Shown: positions 45,327 to 55,080, numbered from the stretch's first letter. The stretch is 64,000 nucleotides of DNA from Desulfobacula toluolica Tol2 (GCF_000307105.1 NC_018645.1:4164001-4228000), one strand, 5' to 3'. Translations and numbers: made by a program. Notes: a model not told the origin generated them from the sequence alone.

Positions 45327-45721
45327 GTTAATTTTGTCCTTAATGTCCATAAAAATTTTTATATGAAACTCCATTCAAAATACTGTAATAACAAAAGTTC
45401 CATTTTTTTTGTTCTGGCAAGCCAATCTGCCATGGGCGTTATTTAAAAAAAATAAATTTATCACAAAGCAAATCGTGTTTCAAACGAATAAAAATAACCA
45501 CAAAGCGAATCCTTGTCGTCATTTTGAGAATCCTAAAAAAAGCTTGACAAAGGCTTGAAAAAAATAGATAAATGACAAACCGACGTATTATGTAACCGAA
45601 ATTAAAGAAAATCTCAGAATTTTCTTTAAAAATTTATCAAAGAGTTGAAAAATTCAAGTATATAGTCAAACTTGGTGATGCCATTTTGACGTTTTAATAG
45701 TCCGAGGAGGATACAAACCCA
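45327..45721. promoter_or_regulatory. 395-base intergenic region with a sigma-70-type promoter at 45,544-45,572
   Basis: TTGACA (45,544-45,549) and GATAAA (45,567-45,572) are 17 bases apart on the plus strand and give a leader of about 140 bases before the next gene, which has a strong GAGGAGG site. The rest of the region is AT-rich with nothing else recognised. Confidence 0.5.
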
Positions 45722-46477
45722 ATGAACGATTTCCTACAAAGCCTTCGTAATGGCCAATCTGAAAAACCGCGCACCCCTAAAACGCGCAAAAACTATGATA
45801 ATTCTTATCATTATACAAGCCAGCCAAGATTTAATTCACATGGCGGATATCAGAACTCTAGAAATCAACAAATGAAAAGACCCCCCATACAACATCAGCC
45901 TGGAAATCAGATTCCAATGGATGAGACTACTACAACATCCATACTGGCAGAGGCCATTGAAAATTTAAGCACTCATTTTGAAACCCTGGCTAAAAATCAA
46001 GATTACCTTATCAATGTTCAAGAACGAACTGCAGATATGTTGGAACGACAGGTCATTGCTATTGAACGGATTGTAGATCATCTTAATATCGCCCCAGCAC
46101 AGGAGACAGAACCTGAACAAGAGAGTGTGCCAGAAAGAATATTTGAACACCATTATGTAACCTCTCAGGAACCGGAAATAGAACCTGAACTGAATATCGC
46201 TGAACCTGTAAAAGCACCTGTTGAAAATATCGAACCTGTAAAACCTGTGGTTAGAAAAAGAAAAAAAATCGTAGCAAAACCGACCCAAAAAACAATTGCA
46301 ACTGAAAACACACTTCTTAGCCGTGAAGCGATCATGGATATAATCCACAGCATGCGGTCCGAAGGCGCCACATTTGATCAGGTTGCCAGCCGTTTGATTG
46401 AATTGAATCAGCCTACCTTCTCAGGTCGAGGAGAATGGCACGCACAAACCATTCACAGGCTCTGTAATAAAAAATAA
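45722..46477 (+). CDS. Hypothetical protein with a recombinase-like C-terminal helix-turn-helix module
   Basis: 251 residues. The N terminus (1-65) is Gln/Asn/Arg/Tyr-rich and probably disordered; residues 70-125 form a predicted helical coiled coil (LAEAIENLSTHFETLAKNQ). A Pro/Glu-rich linker has repeats such as EPVKAPVENIEPVKPV, followed by a basic patch (RKRKKIVAK). Residues 198-251 (IIHSMRSEGATFDQVASRLI, then PTFSGRGEWHAQTIHRLC) resemble the linker/HTH module of large serine recombinases, but there is no catalytic domain. It may bind DNA; function unknown. Confidence 0.7.
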   Translation: MNDFLQSLRNGQSEKPRTPKTRKNYDNSYHYTSQPRFNSHGGYQNSRNQQMKRPPIQHQPGNQIPMDETTTTSILAEAIENLSTHFETLAKNQDYLINVQERTADMLERQVIAIERIVDHLNIAPAQETEPEQESVPERIFEHHYVTSQEPEIEPELNIAEPVKAPVENIEPVKPVVRKRKKIVAKPTQKTIATENTLLSREAIMDIIHSMRSEGATFDQVASRLIELNQPTFSGRGEWHAQTIHRLCNKK

Positions 46478-46503
46478 CAAAAAATCTTAATTTTAAAATA
46501 AAA

Positions 46504-46541
46504 AGCGGGCAAAACAACGCTTTAAATAATGCTTGTCCGCT
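46504..46541 (+). terminator. Hairpin terminator after the recombinase-module gene
   Basis: Arms AGCGGGCAA (46,504-46,512) and TTGTCCGCT (46,533-46,541) pair over nine bases with one G-U and are followed by a T-rich stretch on the plus strand. It also lies just after the convergent HNH gene. Confidence 0.6.
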
Positions 46542-46543
46542 GT

Positions 46544-46837
46544 TTATTTCTTTAAGGAGTCCATGTACTCCTTCCATTCAAAGGGAAGAAGCTGCCGTTT
46601 TTTTGTATTACACTCTTTACAGCATGGCACAAGATTAAATTTTTCCGATTTTCCCCCTCGGGATAGAGGAATGATATGATCCATAGTAAGTTCTTTGGGC
46701 AAAAAAGCATTATGACAATAGTGACAAATCCCTGAAGCTCGTTTGCGCTTCCACCATTGACTGGATCTCAGCTTTCTTGCCTTGTCCCGTTCTTTTTTCA
46801 AGAACGCTTCATCTGTAAAAGTAAAAAACTGATCCAT
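46544..46837 (-). CDS. HNH endonuclease family protein
   Basis: A 97-residue protein with a single HNH domain: CHYCHNAF zinc pair, the catalytic DHIIPLSRGGKSEKFNLV, then CCKECNTKKR as the second zinc pair. The N-terminal ~35 residues are basic and helical. It is the last gene of a housekeeping operon, 5 bases after era. Stand-alone HNH proteins of this size are common and their targets are seldom known. Confidence 0.85.
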   Translation of the reverse strand: MDQFFTFTDEAFLKKERDKARKLRSSQWWKRKRASGICHYCHNAFLPKELTMDHIIPLSRGGKSEKFNLVPCCKECNTKKRQLLPFEWKEYMDSLKK

Positions 46838-46842
46838 GGCAG

Positions 46843-47739
46843 TTAGTAACCAAATTCGCTTAACATCCTTCCATTGTCTATCCAGTTTTTGGTAACCTTT
46901 ACAAACAACTTCAGAAGCACTTTCTGCCCTGTCATTTTTTCGATATCTTTTCTTGCCTTCGACCCGATTTTGGACAGCATTGAGCCTTTTTTCCCGATAA
47001 TGATACCCTTTTGAGAATCCCTGACAACATGAATACTGGCATGGATCACAATCAGCTTTTTTTCCATTTTAAACGAATCCACAGTAACTGCACTTGAATA
47101 CGGTATCTCCATACCGGTCAATCGAAATACTTTTTCCCTGATAATCTCCTTGACCATAAATTTTTCCGACACATCCGTAAAAGTCTCCTCCGGAAAAAGC
47201 CTGGGACCTTTGGCCAATAAACTTTCAACTTCTTCAATTAGATTTTTCACCTGAATATCTTTTATAGCTGAAACCGGAATAATGGCTTTAAAGTCATGCA
47301 GTTTTCGGAATTCCTCAACAAGCCGATAGACAAGTCCCTTATCCACCAGATCAATTTTATTCAACGCAAGAACAACAGGCTTAGATGTTTTTTTCAATTG
47401 GGATATGATCAGTTTTTCTGCAGAATAATTCCTGGCAGCTGCGTCCACCATAAACAAAATAACATCTACATCTTCCAGAGCCAGCAGAGCCTGATCAACA
47501 ATTCTCCGATTCAGTAATGTGGTGCTTTTATGAATTCCCGGCGTGTCAACGAAAACAATCTGGGAGGAAACAGTGTTAACAATGCCAAGGATTCTATCCC
47601 GGGTCGTCTGAGGTTTTTTTGATGTAATGGAAATTTTCTGGCCCAGCACCTGGTTGAGCAAGGTGGATTTGCCTGCATTGGGAGCGCCGATAATGCCTGC
47701 AAACCCGGATCTGAAATTGGTTTCATTTTCCTTATTCAT
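46843..47739 (-). CDS. era: GTPase Era, 16S rRNA/30S assembly
   Basis: A 298-residue protein: G domain with GAPNAGKSTLLNQVLGQKISI, DTPGIH and NKIDL, and a C-terminal KH domain with the GIIIGKKGSMLSKIG signature (about 228-242). It binds the 3' end of 16S rRNA during small-subunit assembly. Its start overlaps engB by 8 bases. Confidence 0.96.
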   Translation of the reverse strand: MNKENETNFRSGFAGIIGAPNAGKSTLLNQVLGQKISITSKKPQTTRDRILGIVNTVSSQIVFVDTPGIHKSTTLLNRRIVDQALLALEDVDVILFMVDAAARNYSAEKLIISQLKKTSKPVVLALNKIDLVDKGLVYRLVEEFRKLHDFKAIIPVSAIKDIQVKNLIEEVESLLAKGPRLFPEETFTDVSEKFMVKEIIREKVFRLTGMEIPYSSAVTVDSFKMEKKLIVIHASIHVVRDSQKGIIIGKKGSMLSKIGSKARKDIEKMTGQKVLLKLFVKVTKNWIDNGRMLSEFGY

Positions 47740-48325
47740 TATATATGCCCATTAAATTTTCAATTTCTTCTAGAACCGTATCTCTTCCTTGTTTTGTCTT
47801 GGTTGAAAAAAGAATAACACCGTTCTTTTCCCGGCCCAGCCGGGTGCAAATGGATAACAGTCTTTTTTGCTGATTTGTTTTTGACAATTTATCCGATTTC
47901 GTTAAAATCACCAGATAAGGAATGTCATGGGTTTCCAGCCAGTCCATCATATCAAATTCTTCTTTTTGAGGGTCTCTTCGAATATCAATCAATAAAATCA
48001 ACCCCAGAAGATTTTGGCGATGTGAAAGATACAGTTCAACCATTGGTTGCCATTGTGCCCGGATTTTTTTTGACACCTTGGCATATCCATATCCCGGCAG
48101 ATCTACAAAGGAGAGGATCTCATTGATCATAAAAAAATTGATCAGCTGTGTACATCCAGGTTTTGAACTGGTTTTCACCATATCTTTTCTCTGGATCAAT
48201 GTGTTGATCAAAGAAGATTTGCCTACATTGGAACGACCCGCAAAAGCAATTTCCGGGAAATCATATTCCGGGTACTGGGAGGGTTTGACAGCGCTCTTAA
48301 CAAATTGAACTGTTTTAATTATCAT
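47732..48325 (-). CDS. engB: Ribosome biogenesis GTPase EngB (YsxC/YihA)
   Basis: A 197-residue TRAFAC GTPase. Motifs: FAGRSNVGKSSLINTL (G1), the switch FVDLPGYGYAKVSKK (G3) and LTKSDKLS (G4). It takes part in 50S subunit assembly. It overlaps era, and its start codon shares one base with the aminotransferase stop. Confidence 0.95.
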   Translation of the reverse strand: MIIKTVQFVKSAVKPSQYPEYDFPEIAFAGRSNVGKSSLINTLIQRKDMVKTSSKPGCTQLINFFMINEILSFVDLPGYGYAKVSKKIRAQWQPMVELYLSHRQNLLGLILLIDIRRDPQKEEFDMMDWLETHDIPYLVILTKSDKLSKTNQQKRLLSICTRLGREKNGVILFSTKTKQGRDTVLEEIENLMGIYNE

Positions 48326-49479
48326 TACAGACCTTTTAAATATCCTTCCAAACGGTCTAAACCAAGTTTCAGATTTTCCATGGAATTGGCATAGGAAAAT
48401 CGCAAATACCCTTCCCCGTTTGCTCCGAAATCAATCCCAGGGGTGACCCCTACATGGGCTTTTTCCAGGATATCAAAGGCAAGGGCATATGAATCATTTG
48501 AAATATGTTTTGCATTGACAAAAACATAAAATGCACCAGTTGGCTCTATGGTTATCCCAAAGCCCATCTGCTTTAATCGCCCAATAACATAAAGGCGACG
48601 TTTATTATAGATTTCTCTCATACGCTCAGTTTCTTTATGAGCATCGGTCAAGGCGGCTGCACCTGCGAGCTGAGCCACGGAATTAGCGCAGATGAAAAAA
48701 TTCTGCTGAAGGATCTGCAATGCCCGTACAAACTGAGGCGGCGATATCAAATATCCAAGACGCATACCGGTCATGGCAAAAAGCTTTGAAAACCCGTTCA
48801 ACACAAAGGCCTTGTCTGTAAATTCATAGATGGAATGTTCCTTTCCCTCATAGACCAGCCCATGATAAATTTCATCTGAAATCACATACAGATTGTTAAT
48901 CTCTGCAATCTGTACAATCTGCTGCATTCTTTGTTGGGAAATGACATTCCCTGTTGGATTGGACGGGGAATTAATGAAAATAGCCCGGGTTTTAGAGGTT
49001 ATTTTCTCTTTTATTGCTTCCGGAGTATACACAAACCCTTCATCCTCAAAAACCGGAACCGTCACAGGAACCCCTTGAACATAATTGATAAAATTTGCAT
49101 AGCAGGCATAATGCGGGTCGGAAATAATGACCTCATCCCCTGGATTTAAAAGAGCGGAAAACAACAGCAGCATAGCAGGAGATGTGCCCGATGTTACAAG
49201 TATCTGTCCCGGATCAATGGTTGTTCCATAGGTTGTTTTATGATACTGGCTGATGGCTTCTCTAAGACGAATATCGCCCAGGCTGTGAGTATAATGTGTC
49301 TGATTTGCCAAAAAAGATTCAATGCCTACTCTTGTGACGCATTCGGGCACATTAAAATCCGGCTCCCCGATCTCCATATGCACAACCTTAATACCTTCCG
49401 CCTCCATTTTATGAATTTTTTCAAGAATCTCCATAACAATAAAGGGAGTGATTGTTTCACATCGAGTGGCAGGTTTCAT
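48325..49479 (-). CDS. Class I/II PLP aminotransferase (AspC/AlaT-like)
   Basis: A 384-residue fold-I aminotransferase with MEIGEPDFNVP at the N terminus, NSPSNPTGNVIS, DEIYHGLVYEG, the PLP lysine in LNGFSKLFAMTGMRLGY and the C-terminal substrate Arg in EGYLRFSYAN. Likely amino donors and acceptors are aspartate, alanine or glutamate. Between hisG and engB it might serve as a broad transaminase, but a role in histidine synthesis is not shown. Confidence 0.88.
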   Translation of the reverse strand: MKPATRCETITPFIVMEILEKIHKMEAEGIKVVHMEIGEPDFNVPECVTRVGIESFLANQTHYTHSLGDIRLREAISQYHKTTYGTTIDPGQILVTSGTSPAMLLLFSALLNPGDEVIISDPHYACYANFINYVQGVPVTVPVFEDEGFVYTPEAIKEKITSKTRAIFINSPSNPTGNVISQQRMQQIVQIAEINNLYVISDEIYHGLVYEGKEHSIYEFTDKAFVLNGFSKLFAMTGMRLGYLISPPQFVRALQILQQNFFICANSVAQLAGAAALTDAHKETERMREIYNKRRLYVIGRLKQMGFGITIEPTGAFYVFVNAKHISNDSYALAFDILEKAHVGVTPGIDFGANGEGYLRFSYANSMENLKLGLDRLEGYLKGL

Positions 49480-50355
49480 TTACAGCACCTTGTTCAACGA
49501 GTATTCAATTATTCCTTCCGCACCTTCTTTGAGCAGCTTTGGAATCAAATCCCTGACCAGCCCTGTATCAATAATGCTTTCAACGGAAAACCAGTCGGAT
49601 TGATACAAGGTGGCAATGGTGGGTGCATTCAGGCTTGGCAGAAGAGAAACAATCCTGGCGATTTTATTTTCAGGAACATTCATTTTTATTCCCACCAGCT
49701 TGTCTGCAACCAGGGCTGCCTGCAGCAGCATGGCAATCTGTTCTATTTTTTCTCTTTTCGCAGGATTTTCCCAGGCAGTTTTGTTGGCAATCAACTGGGT
49801 ATTTGTTTCCATGACTTCATGGATCACCCTTAAGTTATGAGCCCTTATCGTACTTTCGGTTTCCGTAATCTCCACAATAGCATCAGCCAGCCCGGAAACA
49901 ATCTTGGCTTCTGTTGCACCCCAGGAAAATTTCACGTTCACATCAATGTTCCGATCCCTGAAAAACCGCTTTGTAAACTTTACAAGCTCGGTGGAAATAG
50001 TTTTTCCTGCAAGGTCTTCAAGAGTTTTTATAGACGAATCATTTGCCACGGCAATCACCCATCTGGCAGGGCGGGCACTGACCTTTGAATAAATAAGATC
50101 AGCCACCACATGAACATCTGATTCATGCTCTGCGATCCAGTCAAGCCCTGTCAATCCAGCATCAATAACACCGCTTTCCACATTAATGGACATTTCCTGG
50201 GCACGGCACAGGGCGCATTCAATGGTATCATCATTAATATCCGGAAAATAACTTCTGCCTTCAATATTAATTTTCCATCCTGACCGTTTAAACAGATTGA
50301 TTGTTGCATTCTGAAGACTTCCCTTTGGAATGCCCAATTTGAGTATTTTTTCCAT
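49480..50355 (-). CDS. hisG: ATP phosphoribosyltransferase HisG, long form
   Basis: A 291-residue long-type HisG. The N-terminal catalytic part has KLGIPKGSLQNATINLFKRSG, GVIDAGLTGLDWIAEH and the PRPP loop EITETESTIRAHNLRVI. The C-terminal ~75 residues (from about 215) are the regulatory ACT-like domain for histidine feedback. First step of histidine synthesis. It lies one codon boundary before the aminotransferase and 22 bases after hisI. Confidence 0.95.
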   Translation of the reverse strand: MEKILKLGIPKGSLQNATINLFKRSGWKINIEGRSYFPDINDDTIECALCRAQEMSINVESGVIDAGLTGLDWIAEHESDVHVVADLIYSKVSARPARWVIAVANDSSIKTLEDLAGKTISTELVKFTKRFFRDRNIDVNVKFSWGATEAKIVSGLADAIVEITETESTIRAHNLRVIHEVMETNTQLIANKTAWENPAKREKIEQIAMLLQAALVADKLVGIKMNVPENKIARIVSLLPSLNAPTIATLYQSDWFSVESIIDTGLVRDLIPKLLKEGAEGIIEYSLNKVL

Positions 50356-50377
50356 TTATTTATATACCTTTATACCT

Positions 50378-50764
50378 TTATTTATATACCTCTTTGGGAT
50401 CAAAAATTTTTGACTCTACTATTTTCAAATCATTGTCCTGAACTTTTGAAAAAAAGCAGCTTTTATAGCCCTTATGACAGGCTGCACCACCGACCTGATC
50501 CACCTTTAAGAGAACCGTATCATTGTCACAATCCACCCGGATTTCCCTGACATTCTGTACATGGCCGGATGTTTCCCCTTTTTTCCATAGCGTTTGTCTT
50601 GATCTGCTGTAATATGTTGCTCTATGTGTTTTCACGGTTTCATCAAAGGCTTGTTTATTCATATAAGCAAGCATCAACACCTCACCTGTTTTATAATCCT
50701 GTGCAATGACCGGAATCAAACCATTGCCTTTTTTAAAATCAAGTTCAAAATCAAGTTTTAGCAT
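50378..50764 (-). CDS. hisI: Phosphoribosyl-AMP cyclohydrolase HisI
   Basis: 128 residues from the ATG at 50764, the usual size of stand-alone HisI; a longer frame to 50800 is less likely. Motifs: [39 protein letters not shown], the metal-binding [12 protein letters not shown] and [13 protein letters not shown]. Third step of histidine synthesis. AAGGAG lies 12 bases before the start. First gene of the hisI-to-HNH operon. Confidence 0.94.
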   Translation of the reverse strand: MLKLDFELDFKKGNGLIPVIAQDYKTGEVLMLAYMNKQAFDETVKTHRATYYSRSRQTLWKKGETSGHVQNVREIRVDCDNDTVLLKVDQVGGAACHKGYKSCFFSKVQDNDLKIVESKIFDPKEVYK

Positions 50765-50818
50765 GACAAGCACCAACTCCTTATAGGATATAATAATCAA
50801 AACTCTACTAAATACCCG

Positions 50819-50866
50819 GTATTGTTCAAAAAGTCAAATTTTAAAATTTTATTTTTTGAACAATAC
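50819..50866. repeat. 14-base perfect inverted repeat between divergent hisI and kinase genes
   Basis: GTATTGTTCAAAAA (50,819-50,832) and its exact complement (50,853-50,866) enclose a 20-base AT-rich spacer. It could be a hairpin or an operator serving either divergent unit. The other ~150 bases of this gap show nothing definite. Confidence 0.6.
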
Positions 50867-51018
50867 ACAAATAACTTTTTCAATTTTATGGATAAAACAA
50901 CAAGGATAACAATGGCACCTTTAATCTTTTTTAAGATATTCTATTGAAACTATGACCATATTCTGAGTATAAGTACCTGTCTAACACAATCAACCTGTAT
51001 TTTTTTCAAGGTGTATAA

Positions 51019-52929
51019 ATGAAATCGGCAGACAACCCATCAGCACTTCAAAACGCACAAAAAGCAGAAAAATCAGCCAGAAAATTGTACCAGAAAAGCC
51101 GTCTTGCACAAAAGCGGCTCCACACACTCTTAAAATTCCTGCCTGACCCGGTTTTTGCATTCACCCTTGACAAAAAAGTCGAATACATCAATCCCGCATT
51201 TGAAAGAGTCTTTGGCTGGACCCTAAAAGAGGTAAAGGGAAAAAACATTAAATTCATTCCTGATCACTTGATTGCACAGGCAAAAAAGGGAATGAAACAA
51301 TTGTTTGAAAACCAATCAATTCATGAGTTTGAAACCCAAAGATACACTAAAGACGGACGAATTCTTGATATATCAATTGATGGCTCAATTCTGTACGATG
51401 AACAGAATAAACCGGCAGGACAGGTATTGATACTGAGAAATATTACTACAGAAAAGCGCATGGAAAAAAGCAACCAGATTCTGTTCAGGATCTCCAGGGC
51501 ATTGCACCAGTATCTGGAATTAGGAGATCTGATCGCTTTTATCAACAAGGAAATCCAGAAACTGATATCCGTGGAAGGTGCTTTTATTTTACTTGCGGAC
51601 AAATCAAAAGATCAACTCTATTTTTTTTCTGCCCAGTACCGGAATGCTGAATCGGAAAAAAAGTTTAAAAAAATCAGGTTTTCTGCTGACCAGGGGGTTT
51701 CCGGACGTGTTTACAAAACCGGAGAACCCCTTATTATCTTAGATGCTGCAAATTGCCCGTTTTTTCTGCGACGGGTTGAAGATGAAACCGATCTTGTTAC
51801 AAAAAACATGCTGTCTGTTCCGATAAAACTCAAAGACCGGATCATTGGTGTCATTTCGGTTACCAATAAAAGCCATGGAGAATTTGACAACACGGATGTT
51901 GAACTTTTGAGCATGGTAACCAATACCATTGCTCTGCCCATTGAAAATACCCGGATACATGAAGAATTAAAAAGATCTTATAAGGAACTTAAAACATTAA
52001 ACCGTGCAAAAGACAATGTGATCAACCATCTTGCCCATGAATTAAAAACTCCTGTTTCAGTTTTGGGTGCATCCATGAAACTTTTATCAAAAAAACTTAA
52101 AGCCGCTGGATTACAAGACCCGCTCATTGAAAAAATTCTCACAAGAGGACAAAGAAATCTTAACAGGATTCTGGACATTCAGTATGAAGTTGAAGATCTG
52201 TTGAGAAAAAAAGATTTCAAAGCCTATCACATACTCAACAGGCTTCTGGATGCATGCAAAGATGAATTAAATATCCTCATTGAAAGTGAAACCGATAACA
52301 TTGATATTATAAAAAGGGTTCATGATGCCATAGAAAACCTTTTCGGTCCAAAGAAAATCCAATCCAAATATCTTCTCCTGAATGAATATCTTATCAACAG
52401 GATTGATCAGCTTCGACCGGAATTCCAGCATCGAAACTGTGTTTTAAACACTCGAATTGACAAAAATATTCCTGTTTTTATTCCGCCTGAAATTCTTGAT
52501 ATCATAACAAAAGGAATCATCCGGAATGCATTTGAATATACCCCGGATGCCGGTCAAATTGACATTGTCTTGAAAAATACAGGAAATGATCCTGAACTGA
52601 TTGTCACGGATTCCGGCATTGGATTTACCCGAGAAAAATTACACCTGATATTTGAAAACTATTTCACGCCTCCCGACTCAATTGATTATTCAACAAAAAA
52701 ACCCTATGATTTTAATGCAGGCGGCAGGGGCTTTGATCTTCTGAGAATAAAAATTTTTTCCGAAAAGTATCACTTTAAAATATGGATTGATTCAAACCGA
52801 TGCGGCGTCATACCAAAAGATAATGATATCTGTCCAGGTGACATTCATCTATGCCGGGCATGTAAAACTCCCAATGACTGTTTTGCTTCAGGAGGAACAT
52901 CCATACATATTAAATTTCCGGTAACCTGA
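51019..52929 (+). CDS. Cytoplasmic PAS-GAF sensor histidine kinase with C-terminal cysteine cluster
   Basis: A 636-residue kinase with no membrane segment. PAS (about 33-145; FLPDPVFAFTLDKKVEYIN), GAF (about 160-310), a dimerisation domain with His340 in INHLAHELKTPVSVLG, a helical insert, then an ATPase domain with the N box IIRNAFEYTP, VTDSGIGFTRE and a glycine-rich lid (GGRGFDLLRI). Near the end, Cys605, Cys612, Cys615 and Cys621 lie close together (CPGDIHLCRACKTPNDC). It lies 24 bases before a second kinase; together with the sigma-54 regulator at 58,427 it should form one system. Confidence 0.87.
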   Translation: MKSADNPSALQNAQKAEKSARKLYQKSRLAQKRLHTLLKFLPDPVFAFTLDKKVEYINPAFERVFGWTLKEVKGKNIKFIPDHLIAQAKKGMKQLFENQSIHEFETQRYTKDGRILDISIDGSILYDEQNKPAGQVLILRNITTEKRMEKSNQILFRISRALHQYLELGDLIAFINKEIQKLISVEGAFILLADKSKDQLYFFSAQYRNAESEKKFKKIRFSADQGVSGRVYKTGEPLIILDAANCPFFLRRVEDETDLVTKNMLSVPIKLKDRIIGVISVTNKSHGEFDNTDVELLSMVTNTIALPIENTRIHEELKRSYKELKTLNRAKDNVINHLAHELKTPVSVLGASMKLLSKKLKAAGLQDPLIEKILTRGQRNLNRILDIQYEVEDLLRKKDFKAYHILNRLLDACKDELNILIESETDNIDIIKRVHDAIENLFGPKKIQSKYLLLNEYLINRIDQLRPEFQHRNCVLNTRIDKNIPVFIPPEILDIITKGIIRNAFEYTPDAGQIDIVLKNTGNDPELIVTDSGIGFTREKLHLIFENYFTPPDSIDYSTKKPYDFNAGGRGFDLLRIKIFSEKYHFKIWIDSNRCGVIPKDNDICPGDIHLCRACKTPNDCFASGGTSIHIKFPVT

Positions 52930-52953
52930 TAAATCTGTTACAGGAACGCTGTC

Positions 52954-55032
52954 ATGGATTTTTTTATGAAAAAAAAATATTATTATAAAGATTTTACCAA
53001 AATCCATTTGATTATATTCTTCATAGGACTTTTTACTCTTTTTATTGTGATAGAAACCTTGATCCTGTCATCAGAGTATCGAAGCAGCATGACCAATGAT
53101 GTTCTGGAACAATTTAATAATCAGCAGATACACCTTGCCCGGCAGACTGCAAACGGGATTGAAAAATTTTTTGAAGACATTTTAAGGGATTTGACATTGC
53201 TCAGTCAATATCCCAATATTACAGGACAAAATCAAAACGACATCGACCTGACCCTGGAACAGTTTTATAAAAAAAGCAACCATGATGTGATTCATTTTTA
53301 CAAACTTGATGCCAATGGGATCATGACCAACATTTACCCTAAAAATGTTGCACGCGGCAAAACTTTTTTATTTCGAAATTATTTTATTCAGACCAAAGAA
53401 AGCCTTAAACCCCACGTCAGCAAATTTATTAAGGTTCAAGCTGATTACTGGACCATTGTTCTTTCCTGTCCCATTCTACGGATTGAAAATAAAAAAACAG
53501 TCTTTGATGGACTGGTTGCCGCTACAGTCAGCGTAGACAAACTTCGCACCCTGTTTTTTGAACCGTTTAGACTCTCTGCAAACGGTTACGGATGGATGAT
53601 GGATGATGATGGTACGGTTACCATCAATCCCATTGAAATGGGATGGACGGGAAAAAATATCAATGCCCTGTTTGACCATCCAGGTGAAAAAGGACTTGAA
53701 GCATTGACATCACGAATGAAGAAAGGAGAGGAAGGTCTTGGCAATTACACCTATCACTTTATTGATAAATCAGCGGCATTCAGCCCTCTCAAGATAGGCC
53801 AGAGAGTTTGTTCGGTTGCCATCTGTACACCAATTGAAGAAATCAAGCAATTTATGCAAAAAACCTTTATCAAGGAAAAAAAACTTCTGGCGTTTGTCAT
53901 TCTGGTGATCATTATCGCAGGGGGCTGTGTCATGTTTCTCACCCGTCATATCTATCTTTCCCGCATGGAGGAACACTCCTGGGACAAGCTTATGGGAATC
54001 TTCAAAGCCATGTCCAGCGGTGCCTGTATTATTTCACCGGACCACACGATTGCATTCATTAATCCCGCTCTGATGAAAAGCCTGGGAATTGATGAAAATA
54101 AAATCATGAATATTCCGTGCCATACCTTTTTTATGGGACAAGATAAGCCCTGCAAAGAATGTCCCATGGAAGACACATGGGGTCAGGGCATTCCAGGCTA
54201 TGCCCTCAAACGATTCACCCCTGTTTCAGGCCAGGCTTTTTCTGCTGAAGTGCTTACAATTCCACTTTCTGAAACACATGAAACACCTCCCCATGTTTTT
54301 TGCTATATTAAAAACCTCACAGAAGAGATCACCCTTAAAAGGAAACTGACACAGTCCCAGAAAATGGCTGTAATCGGGGAGCTTGCCGCCGGCATAGCCC
54401 ATGAGATGCGCAATCCTCTTTTATCCATCTGTTCAGCCAGCGAGATGCTTCTGGACAGTCCTAATCATGACAGTGAGGAAGCCACTCTGGCACAAGTCAT
54501 ACACACCGAGGCCAGAACACTTGAAACCGTTATCCGGGAATTTTTGCTCTATGCCCGGCCACCTGTACTGAACAGAACACATACCCAGCTCAACGACCTG
54601 GTTAAAAAAATATGCAAACAAGCAAAATCAAGGAATGACTTTGGATCTTCCATTATCATAGAAACAAGCCTTGCCCATGATTTACCCAAGGCGTACCTGG
54701 ATAAAAACAGACTCTCACAAATTATCTGGAACCTTGTTCAAAATGCCAGAGACGCAATAGAAGACCAGGGTATCATAAAGGTTATCACTGAATGGAAAAA
54801 CACAAAAGGGATAAGAAAAAATATTATATTAATTGTGGAAGATTCAGGCAAAGGAATTGATCCTGAAATGAGCAAAGATCTTTTCAAGCCTTTTTTTACC
54901 ACAAAAGAACATGGACTTGGCATGGGCCTTGCTCTTGTAAAGCAAGCGGTTGAATTGCATCAGGGCAGCATTAAATTTGAACAAAATTCTTTTGGAACAC
55001 GATTTACTATTGTATTGCCACTGATGTCATAA
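52954..55032 (+). CDS. Membrane sensor histidine kinase with dCache-like sensor and PAS
   Basis: A 692-residue kinase. Membrane helix 1 at about 18-40, an extracellular dCache-like domain (about 41-305), helix 2 at about 311-331, PAS (about 345-455) with a CH...PCKECP cysteine set, dimerisation domain with His483 in GIAHEMRNPLLSICSA, and an ATPase domain with IIWNLVQNARDAIED, VEDSGKGIDPE and HGLGMGLALV. dCache domains commonly bind small carboxylates or amino acids outside the membrane, which would suit control of the symporter downstream. Its natural partner gene at 55,081 is broken. Confidence 0.88.
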   Translation: MDFFMKKKYYYKDFTKIHLIIFFIGLFTLFIVIETLILSSEYRSSMTNDVLEQFNNQQIHLARQTANGIEKFFEDILRDLTLLSQYPNITGQNQNDIDLTLEQFYKKSNHDVIHFYKLDANGIMTNIYPKNVARGKTFLFRNYFIQTKESLKPHVSKFIKVQADYWTIVLSCPILRIENKKTVFDGLVAATVSVDKLRTLFFEPFRLSANGYGWMMDDDGTVTINPIEMGWTGKNINALFDHPGEKGLEALTSRMKKGEEGLGNYTYHFIDKSAAFSPLKIGQRVCSVAICTPIEEIKQFMQKTFIKEKKLLAFVILVIIIAGGCVMFLTRHIYLSRMEEHSWDKLMGIFKAMSSGACIISPDHTIAFINPALMKSLGIDENKIMNIPCHTFFMGQDKPCKECPMEDTWGQGIPGYALKRFTPVSGQAFSAEVLTIPLSETHETPPHVFCYIKNLTEEITLKRKLTQSQKMAVIGELAAGIAHEMRNPLLSICSASEMLLDSPNHDSEEATLAQVIHTEARTLETVIREFLLYARPPVLNRTHTQLNDLVKKICKQAKSRNDFGSSIIIETSLAHDLPKAYLDKNRLSQIIWNLVQNARDAIEDQGIIKVITEWKNTKGIRKNIILIVEDSGKGIDPEMSKDLFKPFFTTKEHGLGMGLALVKQAVELHQGSIKFEQNSFGTRFTIVLPLMS

Positions 55033-55080
55033 AACAATAATATGCGGTTAATTTAAACTGAAAACAGGATCAGAGGACAA

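Noticed and set aside
50912-50927. TGGCACCTTTAATCTT ahead of the PAS-GAF kinase
   Set aside because: It has a perfect -24 half but no TTGC at -12, so it is not a credible sigma-54 promoter.
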